Notes: generated by a model not told the origin, from the sequence alone. A DNA stretch of 64,000 nt from Lysobacter sp. MMG2 (GCF_016735495.2 NZ_JAERQY020000002.1:1-64000); one strand, 5' to 3'. Numbered from the stretch's first letter, positions 32,466 to 41,913 are shown. Numbers and translations are program-made.

Positions 32466-35384
32466 TCAGAACGCCGTCGTCCAGTTGAGCATCGCCTGCG
32501 ACCAGGTCTCGCCCTGGTCGCGACGTGCATCGAGGTCCAGGCTCAGGCGGCTGCCGCCGCGCAACCAGGTGCCGATGCCCAGGCCGAGCACGCCGACGTT
32601 GCGATCGAGCGCGCTGCCGGGAATCGGCGACCACAGGTCCACCGCGGTGAAGCGCGCGTGCAGGTCGTTGCCGGACTGCGACAGTCCGCGCTGCCATTCC
32701 ATGCGTGCCTGCAGGTCCCACTCGGACGAGCCGACGTTCCAGCCGGTCGCGTAACGCGCGCCGAGCAGCGCCTGGGTCACGCGCAGCGTCGAGTCGTTGG
32801 TGCTCAGGCCGAAACCGTACGCGCCCTGCTCGCTGAAGCCATCGCGTTCCAGCTGCAGGTTCTGCACACCGACATAAGGCGTGATGCGTCCCTGCCCCAC
32901 GCGCACCGGCAGGCCTGCCTGCACGCCAACGCTGGCGTAGCGCTGCGCGTAGTCGGTGCCGATGCGGAACGCGTCGGCGCCCAGCAGCACGTCGCGACGC
33001 GTCCAGCGTTGCATGCGGCCGACGGCGAGGCTGCCCAGCAGGTAGCCCTGGCCCAGGTCGTAGCTGGCATAGAACTGCGCCTCGAGCTGGCGGTTGTGCT
33101 CACGGTCGAAACGCTGGTCGTGGTGCGCATAGCCTTCGGTCTGCGCGAGCGCGGCACCGACGGTCAGGTCGCCGAAGCGGCGATCCTGGCCGGCCATCCA
33201 GCCGTCGGACTGCATGTCGAAACGCGACAGTGCACGCTGCGAGTCGAGGTTGTCGAACCACGCGCCGCCCATCGGGGCGTCCTGCAATGCATCGATGCGC
33301 GATTCCAGCGCGCGGCGGTTGCCTTCGATCGCCATCATCGCGAAGGCGGTGTCGGCGCCGTGCAACTCGCCCGAGAGGCTGGACAGCGACTGCTCCGCCG
33401 CGCTGGCCGTGGGCGTGCCCTGGAACGCGGTCGCACCGGCGAGCAGGTCGGCGTCGGTGCCCGCGCCGTTGGCGAGGCTGTCGTCGATCTGATCCATCGC
33501 GCCTTCCATGCGCACCGCGCTGGACTGCGCAGTGGGGGTCAGGCCCAGCGACGAGGCGGTGGTCGCCACGTCGGCGCGGGTCAGCGAAACCCACGCGCGG
33601 TTGGTGTCGTAACCGACCGTGCCTGCCACGAACGGCGACAGGGACACGGTGGAGAACTGTCCGATCACACCGCCCTGCGCGTTGAGGAACACCTCCTGGT
33701 GCGGGCTTGTCACGCTCGGCGTCGGCATCACGTAGTTCGGCGCGCGGCCGAGCAGCGCGAGCGTTCCGCCCAGGCGGGCCGTGGTGTCGACGGTGATGTG
33801 CGCGCCGATCTCCACTTCCATCGTGGACGTCGGCGTGGCGACGTCCAGCGCGGTCAGGCGATAGTCGGCGCCGTAGGCCGTTTCGCCGCCGGTGAAGTTG
33901 ATGAAACCGATGTTGGTGATCCGGCCGACTTCGAGCGGACGGACAGTGCCGTTGACGGGAATGCCGCCGATGAGCTGAAGGCGCGCGTTCTGCATGATCG
34001 ATGCACCGCCGGGCAGCGCGCGCGTCACCTGCAGGCGGCCCTGCTCGACCACGGTGTTGCCGGTATAGGTGTTGTCGCCCGTGAGCCTGAGCGTGCCCGT
34101 GCCGCGCTTGGTCAACCCACCCGTGCCGGCGATGGGGTTCGACCAGGGACGGTTGTCGGTGCCGGTGACGTCGACCGTCGTCTGGCCCCAGTCGAAACGG
34201 CCCGGTCCGTTGATCGCCTTGCCCACGTTGAGCAGGCCGTAACCGAACACGGCATCGACACCCGGCGCGCCGAGGTCGGTGGCGGTGCCCAGCAGCGTTT
34301 GTCGCACCAGGTCGTTGCTGAAGTACGGGAATGCCTGCCACACCACCGCGGCCGCGCCCGACACCTGCGGCGCCGCGAAGGAGGTGCCCGCACCCTTCCA
34401 GTACGTCGGGGCGTTGGGCTTGTCGTCATCGCCGGTGAACACGACCGTGCCCGGCGCGGCCAGGCAATAGCGCATCGCCACGCCGCAGGCGTTCGCGTAG
34501 ACGACGCCCTTGGAGTCCACGTCCAACTGCTGCACGTTGGACGGATTGACCGCGGTCACGGCGAGCCAGCCGCGCTCCAGGTCGGCGGCCGGCAGCGTGC
34601 CGCCCGGGCCGGGCTGGCTGGGCAGCGCGCCCATGCTGTCGGGGTTCGGGCGGCCGTCATTGCCGGTGGCGAAGACCACCAGGCCGTTGTTGCCGTGGAT
34701 GAAGGGGCGGTACTCCTCGGCGATCGGATTGGTCGCCGCGGTGTTGGTCCAGTACAGACCGCCCCACGAGTTGTTCATGATGCGCACGCCGCTGCTGATC
34801 AGCTGCTGGTGCACCTGCGCCAGGCCGAGCTCGCCGCTGACTTCATTGCCCTGGCCGCTGCCGTCGTCGGTCGGCGGCTTGTCGGCGAGGATGCGCGCGG
34901 ACACCAGTTGCGCGCCCGGCGCGATGCCGCCCGGCCAAGCGCCGAAGGGCGCGCCCGCTGCGATCTGCGCCACGGTCGTGCCGTGACCGAGCACGTCGTC
35001 CACCAGCAGGTTGTTGCTGCTGCCGACGAAGTTGAGGTTTGCAAGCACGCGCGGCGACAACGCCGGGTGCGTGCGCATCACGCCGCTGTCGACCACGCCG
35101 ATGCGCTGGCCCGCGCCGGTCAAACCGGCCTGGCGCGCGGGGGCGGTGTTGGTCAGCGCGATGTGCTCGCTGTAGGCCGGGTTCGGCGTGCTGACGACGG
35201 GGGTGGACGACGGTGGCGGCGTCGGCGTCGTGGGTGTCTGCGGCGTGGTGGGTGCGTAGAGCGGGCCGTCGGAGCGGACGTTTCCACCGCCGCCTCCGCC
35301 GCCGCAGGCCGCCAGGCCCACGAAGCCCGCGCACAGCAACACACCGCGCATCGCAGTGACAAGTCCTTTTTCCAGATGATGCAT
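32466..35384 (-). CDS. Subtilisin-type (S8) autotransporter serine protease with lipoprotein signal
   Basis: 972 residues from the ATG at 35384 (GAGG 5 bases upstream). The signal ends in LAAC with Cys27 as the likely lipidation site, then a Gly run and a Pro/Thr linker. The S8 triad is Asp99 (VVDSG), His134 (LGHGTTVA) and Ser335 (GTSFAAP). A passenger with an autotransporter-associated repeat (GTLRLTGDNTYTGNTVVEQG) leads to a C-terminal barrel of about 270 residues ending in aromatic strands (MLNWTTAF). The plan resembles NalP of Neisseria, a surface lipoprotein protease that processes other exported proteins. It may act in nutrition or predation. Confidence 0.93.
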   Translation of the reverse strand: MHHLEKGLVTAMRGVLLCAGFVGLAACGGGGGGGNVRSDGPLYAPTTPQTPTTPTPPPSSTPVVSTPNPAYSEHIALTNTAPARQAGLTGAGQRIGVVDSGVMRTHPALSPRVLANLNFVGSSNNLLVDDVLGHGTTVAQIAAGAPFGAWPGGIAPGAQLVSARILADKPPTDDGSGQGNEVSGELGLAQVHQQLISSGVRIMNNSWGGLYWTNTAATNPIAEEYRPFIHGNNGLVVFATGNDGRPNPDSMGALPSQPGPGGTLPAADLERGWLAVTAVNPSNVQQLDVDSKGVVYANACGVAMRYCLAAPGTVVFTGDDDKPNAPTYWKGAGTSFAAPQVSGAAAVVWQAFPYFSNDLVRQTLLGTATDLGAPGVDAVFGYGLLNVGKAINGPGRFDWGQTTVDVTGTDNRPWSNPIAGTGGLTKRGTGTLRLTGDNTYTGNTVVEQGRLQVTRALPGGASIMQNARLQLIGGIPVNGTVRPLEVGRITNIGFINFTGGETAYGADYRLTALDVATPTSTMEVEIGAHITVDTTARLGGTLALLGRAPNYVMPTPSVTSPHQEVFLNAQGGVIGQFSTVSLSPFVAGTVGYDTNRAWVSLTRADVATTASSLGLTPTAQSSAVRMEGAMDQIDDSLANGAGTDADLLAGATAFQGTPTASAAEQSLSSLSGELHGADTAFAMMAIEGNRRALESRIDALQDAPMGGAWFDNLDSQRALSRFDMQSDGWMAGQDRRFGDLTVGAALAQTEGYAHHDQRFDREHNRQLEAQFYASYDLGQGYLLGSLAVGRMQRWTRRDVLLGADAFRIGTDYAQRYASVGVQAGLPVRVGQGRITPYVGVQNLQLERDGFSEQGAYGFGLSTNDSTLRVTQALLGARYATGWNVGSSEWDLQARMEWQRGLSQSGNDLHARFTAVDLWSPIPGSALDRNVGVLGLGIGTWLRGGSRLSLDLDARRDQGETWSQAMLNWTTAF

Positions 35385-35508
35385 GTCGTCCTCGTGATCG
35401 CGCCGCTCCCCAGCGGGCGTGGATGGAGTATCGATCCAATCCGGGTCGGCCCACAATCGACATCGCGTTCGATGCAACGGATCCACACCCCATGCACATT
35501 GGTGAACC

Positions 35509-36084
35509 GTGACCGCCGTGCACACCCGTCCGCTGCGGGCCGGCGACTGGCCCGTCATCGAAGCCCTGTTCGGTCCACGCGGCGCCTGCGGCGGGTGCTG
35601 GTGCATGTGGTGGCGCGTGCCGATGGGCGGGCGCACCTGGGACGCTGCCAAGGGCGAACCGAACCGCGCGGCGTTCCGCCGGCTGGTGGAAGGCGGCGAA
35701 GCGTCGGGCGTGCTGGCGTTCGCGGGCGAAGCGCCCGTGGGCTGGTGCGCGATCGGGCCCAGGGCGGATTTCCCGCGCCTGGATCGCAGCAAGGCGCTCG
35801 TGCGCGACTGGTCGGCCGGCACCTGGTCGCTCAACTGTCTGTACGTGCCGGCCTCCTGGCGCGGCCAAGGCGTGGGGCGAGCGCTGGTCGCGGGGGCCGT
35901 GGGCCTGGCCCGGGAAGCTGGCGCGAAGGAGATAGAGGCCTACCCGCAGGCCGTGGCGCCCGGCGAGCGCCAGGCCGCCGCCTTCGTCTGGACCGGCGTG
36001 CCGGACCTGTACGAGCCGCACGGCTTCAAGCGCCAGGGACCGCCCGGGCGGGGCCGCCAGCTTTACCTGCTGAAGCTGCGCTGA
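35509..36084 (+). CDS. GNAT-family N-acetyltransferase
   Basis: 191 residues from a GTG at 35509 (VTAVHTRPLRAGDW). GNAT motifs: WSLNCLYVPASWRGQGVGRALVAGAV holds the acetyl-CoA pyrophosphate loop (RGQGVG). VAPGERQAAAFVWTGVPDLYEPHGF and the final strand close the fold. A Cys/Trp-rich early stretch (CGGCWCMWWR) is typical of one GNAT subgroup. The substrate is unknown. Divergent from the autotransporter gene with 124 bases between starts. Confidence 0.85.
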   Translation: MTAVHTRPLRAGDWPVIEALFGPRGACGGCWCMWWRVPMGGRTWDAAKGEPNRAAFRRLVEGGEASGVLAFAGEAPVGWCAIGPRADFPRLDRSKALVRDWSAGTWSLNCLYVPASWRGQGVGRALVAGAVGLAREAGAKEIEAYPQAVAPGERQAAAFVWTGVPDLYEPHGFKRQGPPGRGRQLYLLKLR

Positions 36085-36180
36085 GGCCGGGTTTGCGGCG
36101 CCGCAGCACGGCCCCGCATAATCGACGGGTTCCGGCCGCGCGCCGGTCCAAATCCGCCGTAGTTTTCTGCTGGAGTCCCC

Positions 36181-37356
36181 ATGAGCGACGTCGTCATCGT
36201 CGGTGCCAAGCGCACCGCCATCGGTTCCTTCCTTGGCCAGTTCACCGGCGTGCCGACCCCGGCGCTGGGCACGGCCGCCATCAAGGGCGCGCTCGAGCAC
36301 GCCGGCGTCGCCGCCGATCAGGTCGACGAAGTGATCATGGGCTGCGTGCTGCCGGCCGGGCTCGGTCAGGCGCCGGCTCGCCAGGCCGCACTCAATGCGG
36401 GCCTGCCCACTTCGGCCGGTTGCACCACGATCAACAAGGTCTGCGGTTCGGGCATGAAGTCGATCATGCTCGCGCACGACCTCATCAAGGCCGGCTCTGC
36501 CAGCGTCGTCGTCGCCGGTGGCATGGAGTCGATGACCAACGCACCGCACCTGCTCAACAACTCGCGCACGGGCATTCGCTACGGCAGCGCGGAAATGCTC
36601 GACCACATGGCATGGGACGGCCTGACCAATCCGTACGACGGCAAGGCGATGGGCGTGTTCGGCGACATGGCGTGCGACAAGTACGGCTTCGATCGTGAGT
36701 CGCTCGATGCCTACTCGACCGAAAGCGCACGTCGCGCGCAAGCCGCGCTTGCCAACGGTGCGTTCAAGGACGAAGTCGTCCCGGTGACCGTCAAGGGTCG
36801 CAAGGGCGACGTCGTCGTCGACACCGACGAAGAGCCGGGCAAGATCGACCTGGCCAAGATCCCGACGCTGCGCGCGGCGTTCGGCAAGGAAGGCGTGCTG
36901 ACCGCCGCCTCCTCTTCCAAGATTTCCGATGGTGCCGCCGCCACGGTGCTCATGAGCGCCGAAGAAGCCGGCAAGCGCGGCCTGACGCCGATCGCGCGCG
37001 TCGTCGCGCACGCCGGCCATGCTCAGGCACCGGAATGGTTCACCACCGCGCCGGTGAAAGCGATTTCAAACGTTCTGGCCAAGGCCGGCTGGAAGGTCGA
37101 GGACGTTGACCTGTTCGAGGTCAATGAAGCGTTTGCCTGTGTGGCCATGGCGCCGATGAAGGACTTGGGCATCCCTCACGAGAAGCTCAACGTCAACGGC
37201 GGCGCTGTTGCCCTGGGGCATCCCATCGGCGCCAGCGGCGCCCGTCTGGTCGTGACGTTGCTGCACGCGTTGCGTGCACGGGGCGTCAAGAGGGGCGTGG
37301 CTTCGCTGTGCATCGGGGGTGGCGAGGCTACCGCTGTCGCCATCGAGCTGCTATAA
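36181..37356 (+). CDS. atoB: Acetyl-CoA C-acetyltransferase (thiolase)
   Basis: 391 residues. Thiolase signatures: nucleophilic Cys88 in NKVCGSGMKS, NEAFA near residue 318, GHPIGASGARL and the C-terminal CIGGGEATA with the second Cys. The enzyme joins or splits acetoacetyl-CoA and two acetyl-CoA (EC 2.3.1.9). Here it can finish leucine degradation, since HMG-CoA lyase (47675) releases acetoacetate, once a CoA transferase or ligase activates that; none is seen in the window. It lies between a GNAT gene and two lipoprotein genes, apparently as its own unit. Confidence 0.93.
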   Translation: MSDVVIVGAKRTAIGSFLGQFTGVPTPALGTAAIKGALEHAGVAADQVDEVIMGCVLPAGLGQAPARQAALNAGLPTSAGCTTINKVCGSGMKSIMLAHDLIKAGSASVVVAGGMESMTNAPHLLNNSRTGIRYGSAEMLDHMAWDGLTNPYDGKAMGVFGDMACDKYGFDRESLDAYSTESARRAQAALANGAFKDEVVPVTVKGRKGDVVVDTDEEPGKIDLAKIPTLRAAFGKEGVLTAASSSKISDGAAATVLMSAEEAGKRGLTPIARVVAHAGHAQAPEWFTTAPVKAISNVLAKAGWKVEDVDLFEVNEAFACVAMAPMKDLGIPHEKLNVNGGAVALGHPIGASGARLVVTLLHALRARGVKRGVASLCIGGGEATAVAIELL

Positions 37357-37398
37357 GACGTTAAGAACGCATTACTCAAAAAAAACCGGCCAAGCCGC

Positions 37399-37426
37399 TT
37401 GACACGCGTCACCGGCTTGTCATCAT
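37399..37426 (+). promoter_or_regulatory. Sigma-70-like promoter for the first alanine-rich lipoprotein
   Basis: A perfect TTGACA at 37399-37404, then 16 bases, then CATCAT (4 of 6 matches to TATAAT). A good ribosome site (GAGGA at 37466-37470) precedes the ATG at 37479 by 8 bases. This suggests a strongly expressed monocistronic gene, as for abundant envelope lipoproteins. Confidence 0.6.
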
Positions 37427-37478
37427 GTTATTGACGCGCAATTGCGCGTTGCCTAACTAAACGACGAGGATAAAAATC

Positions 37479-37847
37479 ATGACCTTCAACAAGGCGCTGA
37501 TCGCCCTGGCTATGGTTGCCGCTCTGGCCGCCTGCTCGAACCAGAAGCAGGCTGACGAAGCTGCTGCTGACGCCGCCGCTGCTTCGACCGAAGCCGCTGC
37601 TGCTGCCACCGACGCCGCTGCTGCTGGCGACGCCGCTGCTGCCGACGCTGCCCAGGCCGCTGCCGACACCGCTGCCCAGGCTGCTGACGCTGCCGCCGCT
37701 TCGGCCGACGCCACCGCCGCCGCTGCTGCTCCGGCCGCTGCCGACGCCGCTGCCGACGCCGCTTCGCAGGCCGCTGACGCCGCCACCCAGGCTGCTGACG
37801 CTGCCACGCAGGCTGCCGACGCTGCCAAGGAAGAAGGCAAGAAGTAA
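37479..37847 (+). CDS. Alanine-rich small lipoprotein (first of two)
   Basis: 122 residues: signal peptide MTFNKALIALAMVAALAAC with lipobox LAAC, then a mature part that is mostly alanine with regularly spaced Asp, Thr and Gln (repeats of AADAATQ type) and a KEEGKK tail. The spacing suggests a long alanine helix or coiled coil, as in Lpp/OprI-like murein lipoproteins, and the terminal Lys could in principle link to peptidoglycan. Promoter, ribosome site and terminator are all strong. A divergent paralogue follows at 38158. The function is inferred from layout only. Confidence 0.85.
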   Translation: MTFNKALIALAMVAALAACSNQKQADEAAADAAAASTEAAAAATDAAAAGDAAAADAAQAAADTAAQAADAAAASADATAAAAAPAAADAAADAASQAADAATQAADAATQAADAAKEEGKK

Positions 37848-37891
37848 TAACCTCGGGCAGGCAACTGCCCAGGTTCTTACCTCTTCGAAGA

Positions 37892-37925
37892 AGCCGCCGG
37901 ATTCCCGGCGGCTTTTTCTTTTTTT
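37892..37925 (+). terminator. Rho-independent terminator after the first lipoprotein
   Basis: AGCCGCCGG ATTC CCGGCGGCT followed by a T-rich run (TTTTTCTTTTTTT). Confidence 0.95.
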
Positions 37926-38157
37926 GCGCGATCCAAACGCGCACGGCGCCGACATCACCGGGGTTTCGCCTTTCTTCGGGCCCGCGGAATTTGCCCCCGA
38001 TCCCAGCGAGGGCTCGCCCTCCTATCCCCGCCCCGGGTTTCGTCAGGGTTCATCACCGGGGAGCACGATGGCGCCGCCGATGACTTTTCCTTCGCACCAA
38101 CGCTGGCATCGTCCGCCCCGGCTGGGACCCCCAACCAACGTCATCCGGAGAGAACCC

Positions 38158-38535
38158 ATGAACACCAAGCTCTACGCTGCCATTGCCATGACCGTCACCG
38201 CACTCGCACTGTCGGCCTGCAATCGCGCCGACACGCAGAGCGAAGCTGCCGAGGCCGCCGCTGCCGCGGACCAGGCCGCTGACGCAACCGCCAACGCCGC
38301 GCGCGAAACCGCCGAGGCTGCGGCTGCCGCCACCGATGCCGCCGCCGAACGCGCGGGCACGGCGATGGAGAACGCGGCCGACCGCACGAAGGAAGTCGCG
38401 GACGATGCCGCCGCGGGCGCCGCCGCCGCCACGGCCGATGCAGCGCAGGCCACCGCCGACGCGGCCGGCAAGGTTGCGGAGAAGGCCGATGCCGCCGCCG
38501 AGAAGGCGCAGCAGGAAGCGGCCGAACGCAAGTAA
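38158..38535 (+). CDS. Alanine-rich small lipoprotein (second of two)
   Basis: 125 residues: signal peptide MNTKLYAAIAMTVTALALSAC with lipobox LSAC, then an alanine-rich helical part with more charge than the first copy (ADRTKEVADDAAAG, KADAAAEKAQQEAAERK). GGAGAG lies 5-10 bases before the ATG. It has its own terminator. Same plan and spacing as the gene at 37479, so the two look like an old tandem duplication. Possibly an outer-membrane to peptidoglycan spacer; no domain name is certain. Confidence 0.8.
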   Translation: MNTKLYAAIAMTVTALALSACNRADTQSEAAEAAAAADQAADATANAARETAEAAAAATDAAAERAGTAMENAADRTKEVADDAAAGAAAATADAAQATADAAGKVAEKADAAAEKAQQEAAERK

Positions 38536-38557
38536 GGCACTCTGCAGCAGAGGTCCC

Positions 38558-38589
38558 GAAGGCCCGCTCACCGCGGGCCTTCGTTTTTT
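38558..38589 (+). terminator. Rho-independent terminator after the second lipoprotein
   Basis: GAAGGCCCGC TCACC GCGGGCCTTC followed by G and TTTTTT. It separates the lipoprotein from the carboxylase beta gene. Confidence 0.95.
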
Positions 38590-38697
38590 CTGACACCGGA
38601 AAGCGCCGTGCACGGGCAGCCGTTTGCGCCCGTCCGCGATTGGCCGCGAGCGGCGCTTTATGGTCTGATGCCGCATCTTCCGCACGCCGCAGCATCG

Positions 38698-40308
38698 ATG
38701 CCCGCACTGACTTCCCACATCGATCCCCGCTCGCAGGAATTCCAGGACAACGTCGCGTACCACCGCGCGCTCGTCGACGAGCTGGACGCCCGCCTCGCCC
38801 GTGCAGCCCAAGGCGGCGGCGAGAAGGCGCGCGCCAAGCACACCGAGCGCGGCAAGCTGCTCGCGCGCGATCGCATCGCCGCACTGCTCGACGCGGGCTC
38901 GCCCTTCCTTGAAATCGCGCCGCTGGCCGCCGAAGGCATGTACGACGACGCAGCACCGGCGGCCGGCCTGGTCTGCGGCATCGGCCGGGTGATGGGCCAG
39001 GAAGTCGTGGTCGTCGCCAACGACGCGACGGTCAAGGGCGGCACGTACTTCCCCATGACGGTCAAGAAGCACCTGCGCGCGCAGGAAGTCGCGCGCGAGA
39101 ACCGCCTGCCCTGCGTCTACCTGGTGGACTCGGGCGGCGCATTCCTGCCGCTGCAGGACGAGGTGTTCCCCGACAAGGAGCACTTCGGCCGCATCTTCTA
39201 CAACCAGGCGCGCATGAGCGCGGAGAACATCCCGCAGGTCGCCGTTGTGATGGGCTCGTGCACCGCCGGCGGCGCCTATGTCCCGGCGATGTGCGACGAA
39301 TCGGTCATCGTCAAGGAACAGGGCACGATCTTCCTCGGCGGCCCGCCGCTGGTGAAAGCCGCCACGGGTGAAGTCGTCGATGCCGAAGCACTCGGCGGCG
39401 CCGACGTGCATACCAGCGTGTCGGGCGTGGCGGATCATTTCGCCGAGGACGATCGTCATGCATTGCAGATCGCGCGCGACATCGTCGGCACGTTCAATCG
39501 TCGCAAGACGCTGCCGGTCGCGGTGCAGGAATCGCGCGAGCCTCTGTACGCGCCGGGCGAGCTGTACGGCATCGTGCCCAAGGACACGCGCCGCCCGTTC
39601 GATATTCGCGAAGTGATCGCGCGCGTGGTGGACGGCAGCGCGTTCCAGGAGTTCAAGGCGCGCTACGGCAAGACCTTGGTAACGGGTTTCGCGCACGTGC
39701 ACGGCTATCCGGTCGGCATCGTCGCCAACAACGGCATCCTGTTTGCCGAGAGCGCGCTCAAGGGCGCGCATTTCATCGAACTGTGCAACCAGCGCGGTAT
39801 CCCGCTGGTGTTCCTGCAGAACATCACCGGCTTCATGGTCGGTCGCAAGTACGAGAACGCCGGCATCGCGAAGGACGGCGCGAAGATGGTGACGGCCGTG
39901 GCCTGCTCGCACGTGCCCAAGTTCACCGTCGTCATCGGCGGCAGCTTCGGCGCCGGCAACTATGCGATGTGTGGCCGTGCCTACGGTGCGCGTTTCCTGT
40001 GGATGTGGCCGAACGCGCGCATCTCGGTAATGGGCGGCGAACAGGCGGCCAGCGTGCTGGCGACGGTCAAGCGGGATGGCATCGAGGCGGCGGGCAAATC
40101 GTGGTCGGCCGAGGAAGAGGATGCTTTCAAGGCGCCGATCCGCGACCAGTACGAATCGCAGGGCAATCCGTACTACGCCACCGCGCGGTTGTGGGATGAC
40201 GGCATCATCGATCCAGCCGATACGCGACGTGTGCTCGGTCTCGCGCTGTCAGCCAGCTTCAATGCGCCGATCGAGGACCGCACGCGCTTCGGCGTGTTCC
40301 GCATGTGA
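38698..40308 (+). CDS. liuB: Methylcrotonyl-CoA carboxylase beta subunit (carboxyltransferase)
   Basis: 536 residues from the ATG at 38698 ([16 protein letters not shown]). Carboxyltransferase halves are clear: [21 protein letters not shown] and [14 protein letters not shown] in the N-half; [29 protein letters not shown] and [16 protein letters not shown] in the C-half. These match methylcrotonyl-CoA carboxylase better than propionyl- or acetyl-CoA carboxylase. It transfers CO2 from biotin to 3-methylcrotonyl-CoA (EC 6.4.1.4) with the alpha subunit encoded at 45657. In many bacteria the two genes are contiguous; here 5.3 kb with bactofilin and feo genes separates them. Confidence 0.93.
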   Translation: MPALTSHIDPRSQEFQDNVAYHRALVDELDARLARAAQGGGEKARAKHTERGKLLARDRIAALLDAGSPFLEIAPLAAEGMYDDAAPAAGLVCGIGRVMGQEVVVVANDATVKGGTYFPMTVKKHLRAQEVARENRLPCVYLVDSGGAFLPLQDEVFPDKEHFGRIFYNQARMSAENIPQVAVVMGSCTAGGAYVPAMCDESVIVKEQGTIFLGGPPLVKAATGEVVDAEALGGADVHTSVSGVADHFAEDDRHALQIARDIVGTFNRRKTLPVAVQESREPLYAPGELYGIVPKDTRRPFDIREVIARVVDGSAFQEFKARYGKTLVTGFAHVHGYPVGIVANNGILFAESALKGAHFIELCNQRGIPLVFLQNITGFMVGRKYENAGIAKDGAKMVTAVACSHVPKFTVVIGGSFGAGNYAMCGRAYGARFLWMWPNARISVMGGEQAASVLATVKRDGIEAAGKSWSAEEEDAFKAPIRDQYESQGNPYYATARLWDDGIIDPADTRRVLGLALSASFNAPIEDRTRFGVFRM

Positions 40309-40696
40309 TGCGGAGAGGCCCGATAGCGCACGCGCGTGGCGTCGCCGCTGCAACCGCGCGCGTATCGGGTCAGATCGCAGTGTGAGCTCACAGGAGGGCG
40401 CGGGCCGAATGAGGCGCAGGACACGTCGTGGCGAGTGCCAGCAAACCTTCGCCAGTCAAGCCGCGACGCCCTGAGGGACACGAGATTTTGCATCTGCGCA
40501 TCGCATAGGCGCATGCCGAGCCACTGCTCGCCCCGATTCAGACAGGTGATCACTCCATGAACGACGCGAATGCAGCGTTCGATTCATTGCGCCTTGTCAC
40601 ACAGTGCGAAGCTTTGCGTGCGTAGCCTCGGGTGGGTTGACCCGTTCTTTGCACCCCCGTGCATTGCCCCGCTCCTGCCAATCGAGGAAGTGCGTC
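40309..40696. other. Intergenic stretch without a recognisable gene
   Basis: 388 bases between the carboxylase beta stop and the bactofilin start. No open frame with protein-like composition on either strand, no REP-type palindrome and no clear terminator. It should hold the bactofilin promoter. Confidence 0.4.
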
Positions 40697-41296
40697 ATGG
40701 CGATCTTCAATTCCCCACAGTCCCCCGCCCCGAAGCGCGAAGGCGCGCCCGCTCCGGCACCCGGCCAGCCCGAGTCCGCTCTGCCCAAGGAGCCGACTCG
40801 CGACGAGTTCTCGTTCGGCGCACCCAAGCCCGCTGCTGTTACCGCGCCCTCTCCCACTCCTGCGCAGACGCCCCGAGCGGCCGAGCGCGAAGGCAAGGAA
40901 TCCGTGATCGCCGCCGACCTGTCGATCGAAGGCAAGATCAATGGCGCCGGCCACATCCGCATCGCCGGTCGCTTCAAGGGCGACGTGCAGGTGGACGGTG
41001 ATCTCACCGTGGAAGTGGGCGCCAAGGTCAACGGCGGCGTGCGCGCGCGCAAGGTCGTGATCGCCGGCGAGTTGGAAGGCAACGTCGAATCTGCCCAGCG
41101 CGTCGAACTGCTCGAGGGCGGCGTGGTGGTAGGCGACGTCAAGGCCGGCGTGGTCAGCATTGCCCCGGGTTCGCGCATGCGCGGCCAGGTGGACTTCGGC
41201 TTCGACGATCGCGATGCCAAGCCGTCCGGCAAGGCCGAGAAGGCGGACAAGACGGAGAAGAACGAAGCCAAGTCCGAGGCGTCCACCGCGTCATGA
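40697..41296 (+). CDS. Bactofilin family cytoskeletal protein
   Basis: 199 residues from the ATG at 40697. A Pro/Ala-rich N-terminal arm (about 1-70) precedes a beta-helix of short repeated strands: VIAADLSIEGKINGAGHIRIAGRFKGDVQVDGDLTVEVGAKVNGGVRARKVVIAGELEGNVES in periodic GxV/GxI turns, then a charged Lys/Glu/Ala tail. Bactofilins polymerise without nucleotide into filaments that organise cell-wall enzymes or stalk and polar structures. The following zinc-ribbon gene overlaps by ATGA, so the pair is co-translated. Confidence 0.9.
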   Translation: MAIFNSPQSPAPKREGAPAPAPGQPESALPKEPTRDEFSFGAPKPAAVTAPSPTPAQTPRAAEREGKESVIAADLSIEGKINGAGHIRIAGRFKGDVQVDGDLTVEVGAKVNGGVRARKVVIAGELEGNVESAQRVELLEGGVVVGDVKAGVVSIAPGSRMRGQVDFGFDDRDAKPSGKAEKADKTEKNEAKSEASTAS

Positions 41297-41658
41297 GCCT
41301 CGCGCGCCCCGGTACACCCGGCGCGACGCGGACCTGCCCGCACTGCAAGACGACGATCCTGGAAAGCGCCAACGTCTGTCCATCGTGCCGGCACCACCTG
41401 CGTTTCGATCCGGATGCCGCGCAGTCCGCGCAGCGGCGGTCGGTGCCGCTGCGCGTGGAGGGCACCATCAAACCGCCGCCTGGCGACAACGCGCTGGAGT
41501 ACTCGGTCGTGCTCACCATCCGCAATGCGGACGGTGAGGAAGTGGAACGCCAGGTCATGGGCGTGGGCGCACTCTTCCACGGCGAGGAGCGCTCGTTCAC
41601 GCTCGAGGTCGAGGCGGTCGAAGTGCGCGGGTATCGGGCGAAGCGCGGTCGGCACTGA
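41293..41658 (+). CDS. Zinc-ribbon protein coupled to bactofilin
   Basis: 121 residues; the ATG overlaps the bactofilin stop by 4 bases (ATGA). Two CxxC knuckles (CPHCKTT ... CPSCRHH) form an N-terminal zinc ribbon, followed by a beta-rich domain (PLRVEGTIKPPPGDNALEYSVVLTIRNADGEEVERQVMGVG, FTLEVEAVEVRGY). No membrane segment. I know of no assigned function. The tight coupling suggests it works with the bactofilin filament. Confidence 0.8.
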   Translation: MSLARPGTPGATRTCPHCKTTILESANVCPSCRHHLRFDPDAAQSAQRRSVPLRVEGTIKPPPGDNALEYSVVLTIRNADGEEVERQVMGVGALFHGEERSFTLEVEAVEVRGYRAKRGRH

Positions 41659-41722
41659 GAGCGCGAGGTGTCGCGCACATGCGCGCATGGTCGAGCGCTA
41701 AAACAACGGCCGTCATCCCAGC

Positions 41723-41749
41723 CCCTCTTCCGCAAGTGGGAGAGGGGCT
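41723..41749. repeat. CCCCTCTTCCGC-AAG-TGGGAGAGGGG palindrome
   Basis: A copy of the CCCTCTCCC dispersed element in the 255-base gap between the convergent zinc-ribbon gene and the feo operon. No gene is seen in the gap. Confidence 0.65.
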
Positions 41750-41913
41750 CGGCGTCACGGGCTGGAGAGAGGGCCAGGGACGTCCGAAATTCTCGCCTCT
41801 GGGGTCGCCGCTTGCGCCCCTCTCGATTGCGTTGCGAGCACCTTCTGTCGAAGGGTTTACGGCCGCTGCGGTTAGCGCACGTGGGTCAATCGACCAAGGG
41901 ATTCTTCCAGGGG

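Noticed and set aside
31287-36698. Very long plus-strand open frame (about 1800 codons) across ivd, the protease and thiolase
   Set aside because: It runs in an alternative frame of ivd and antisense to the autotransporter protease. Its translation is Arg/Ala/Gly/His-rich without domains, a product of high G+C removing stops.
37428-37958. Ser/Gly-rich minus-strand frames opposite the first lipoprotein
   Set aside because: Low-complexity antisense of alanine codons (GCC/GCT read as GGC/AGC); there is no ribosome site, and the terminator and promoter are on the plus strand.
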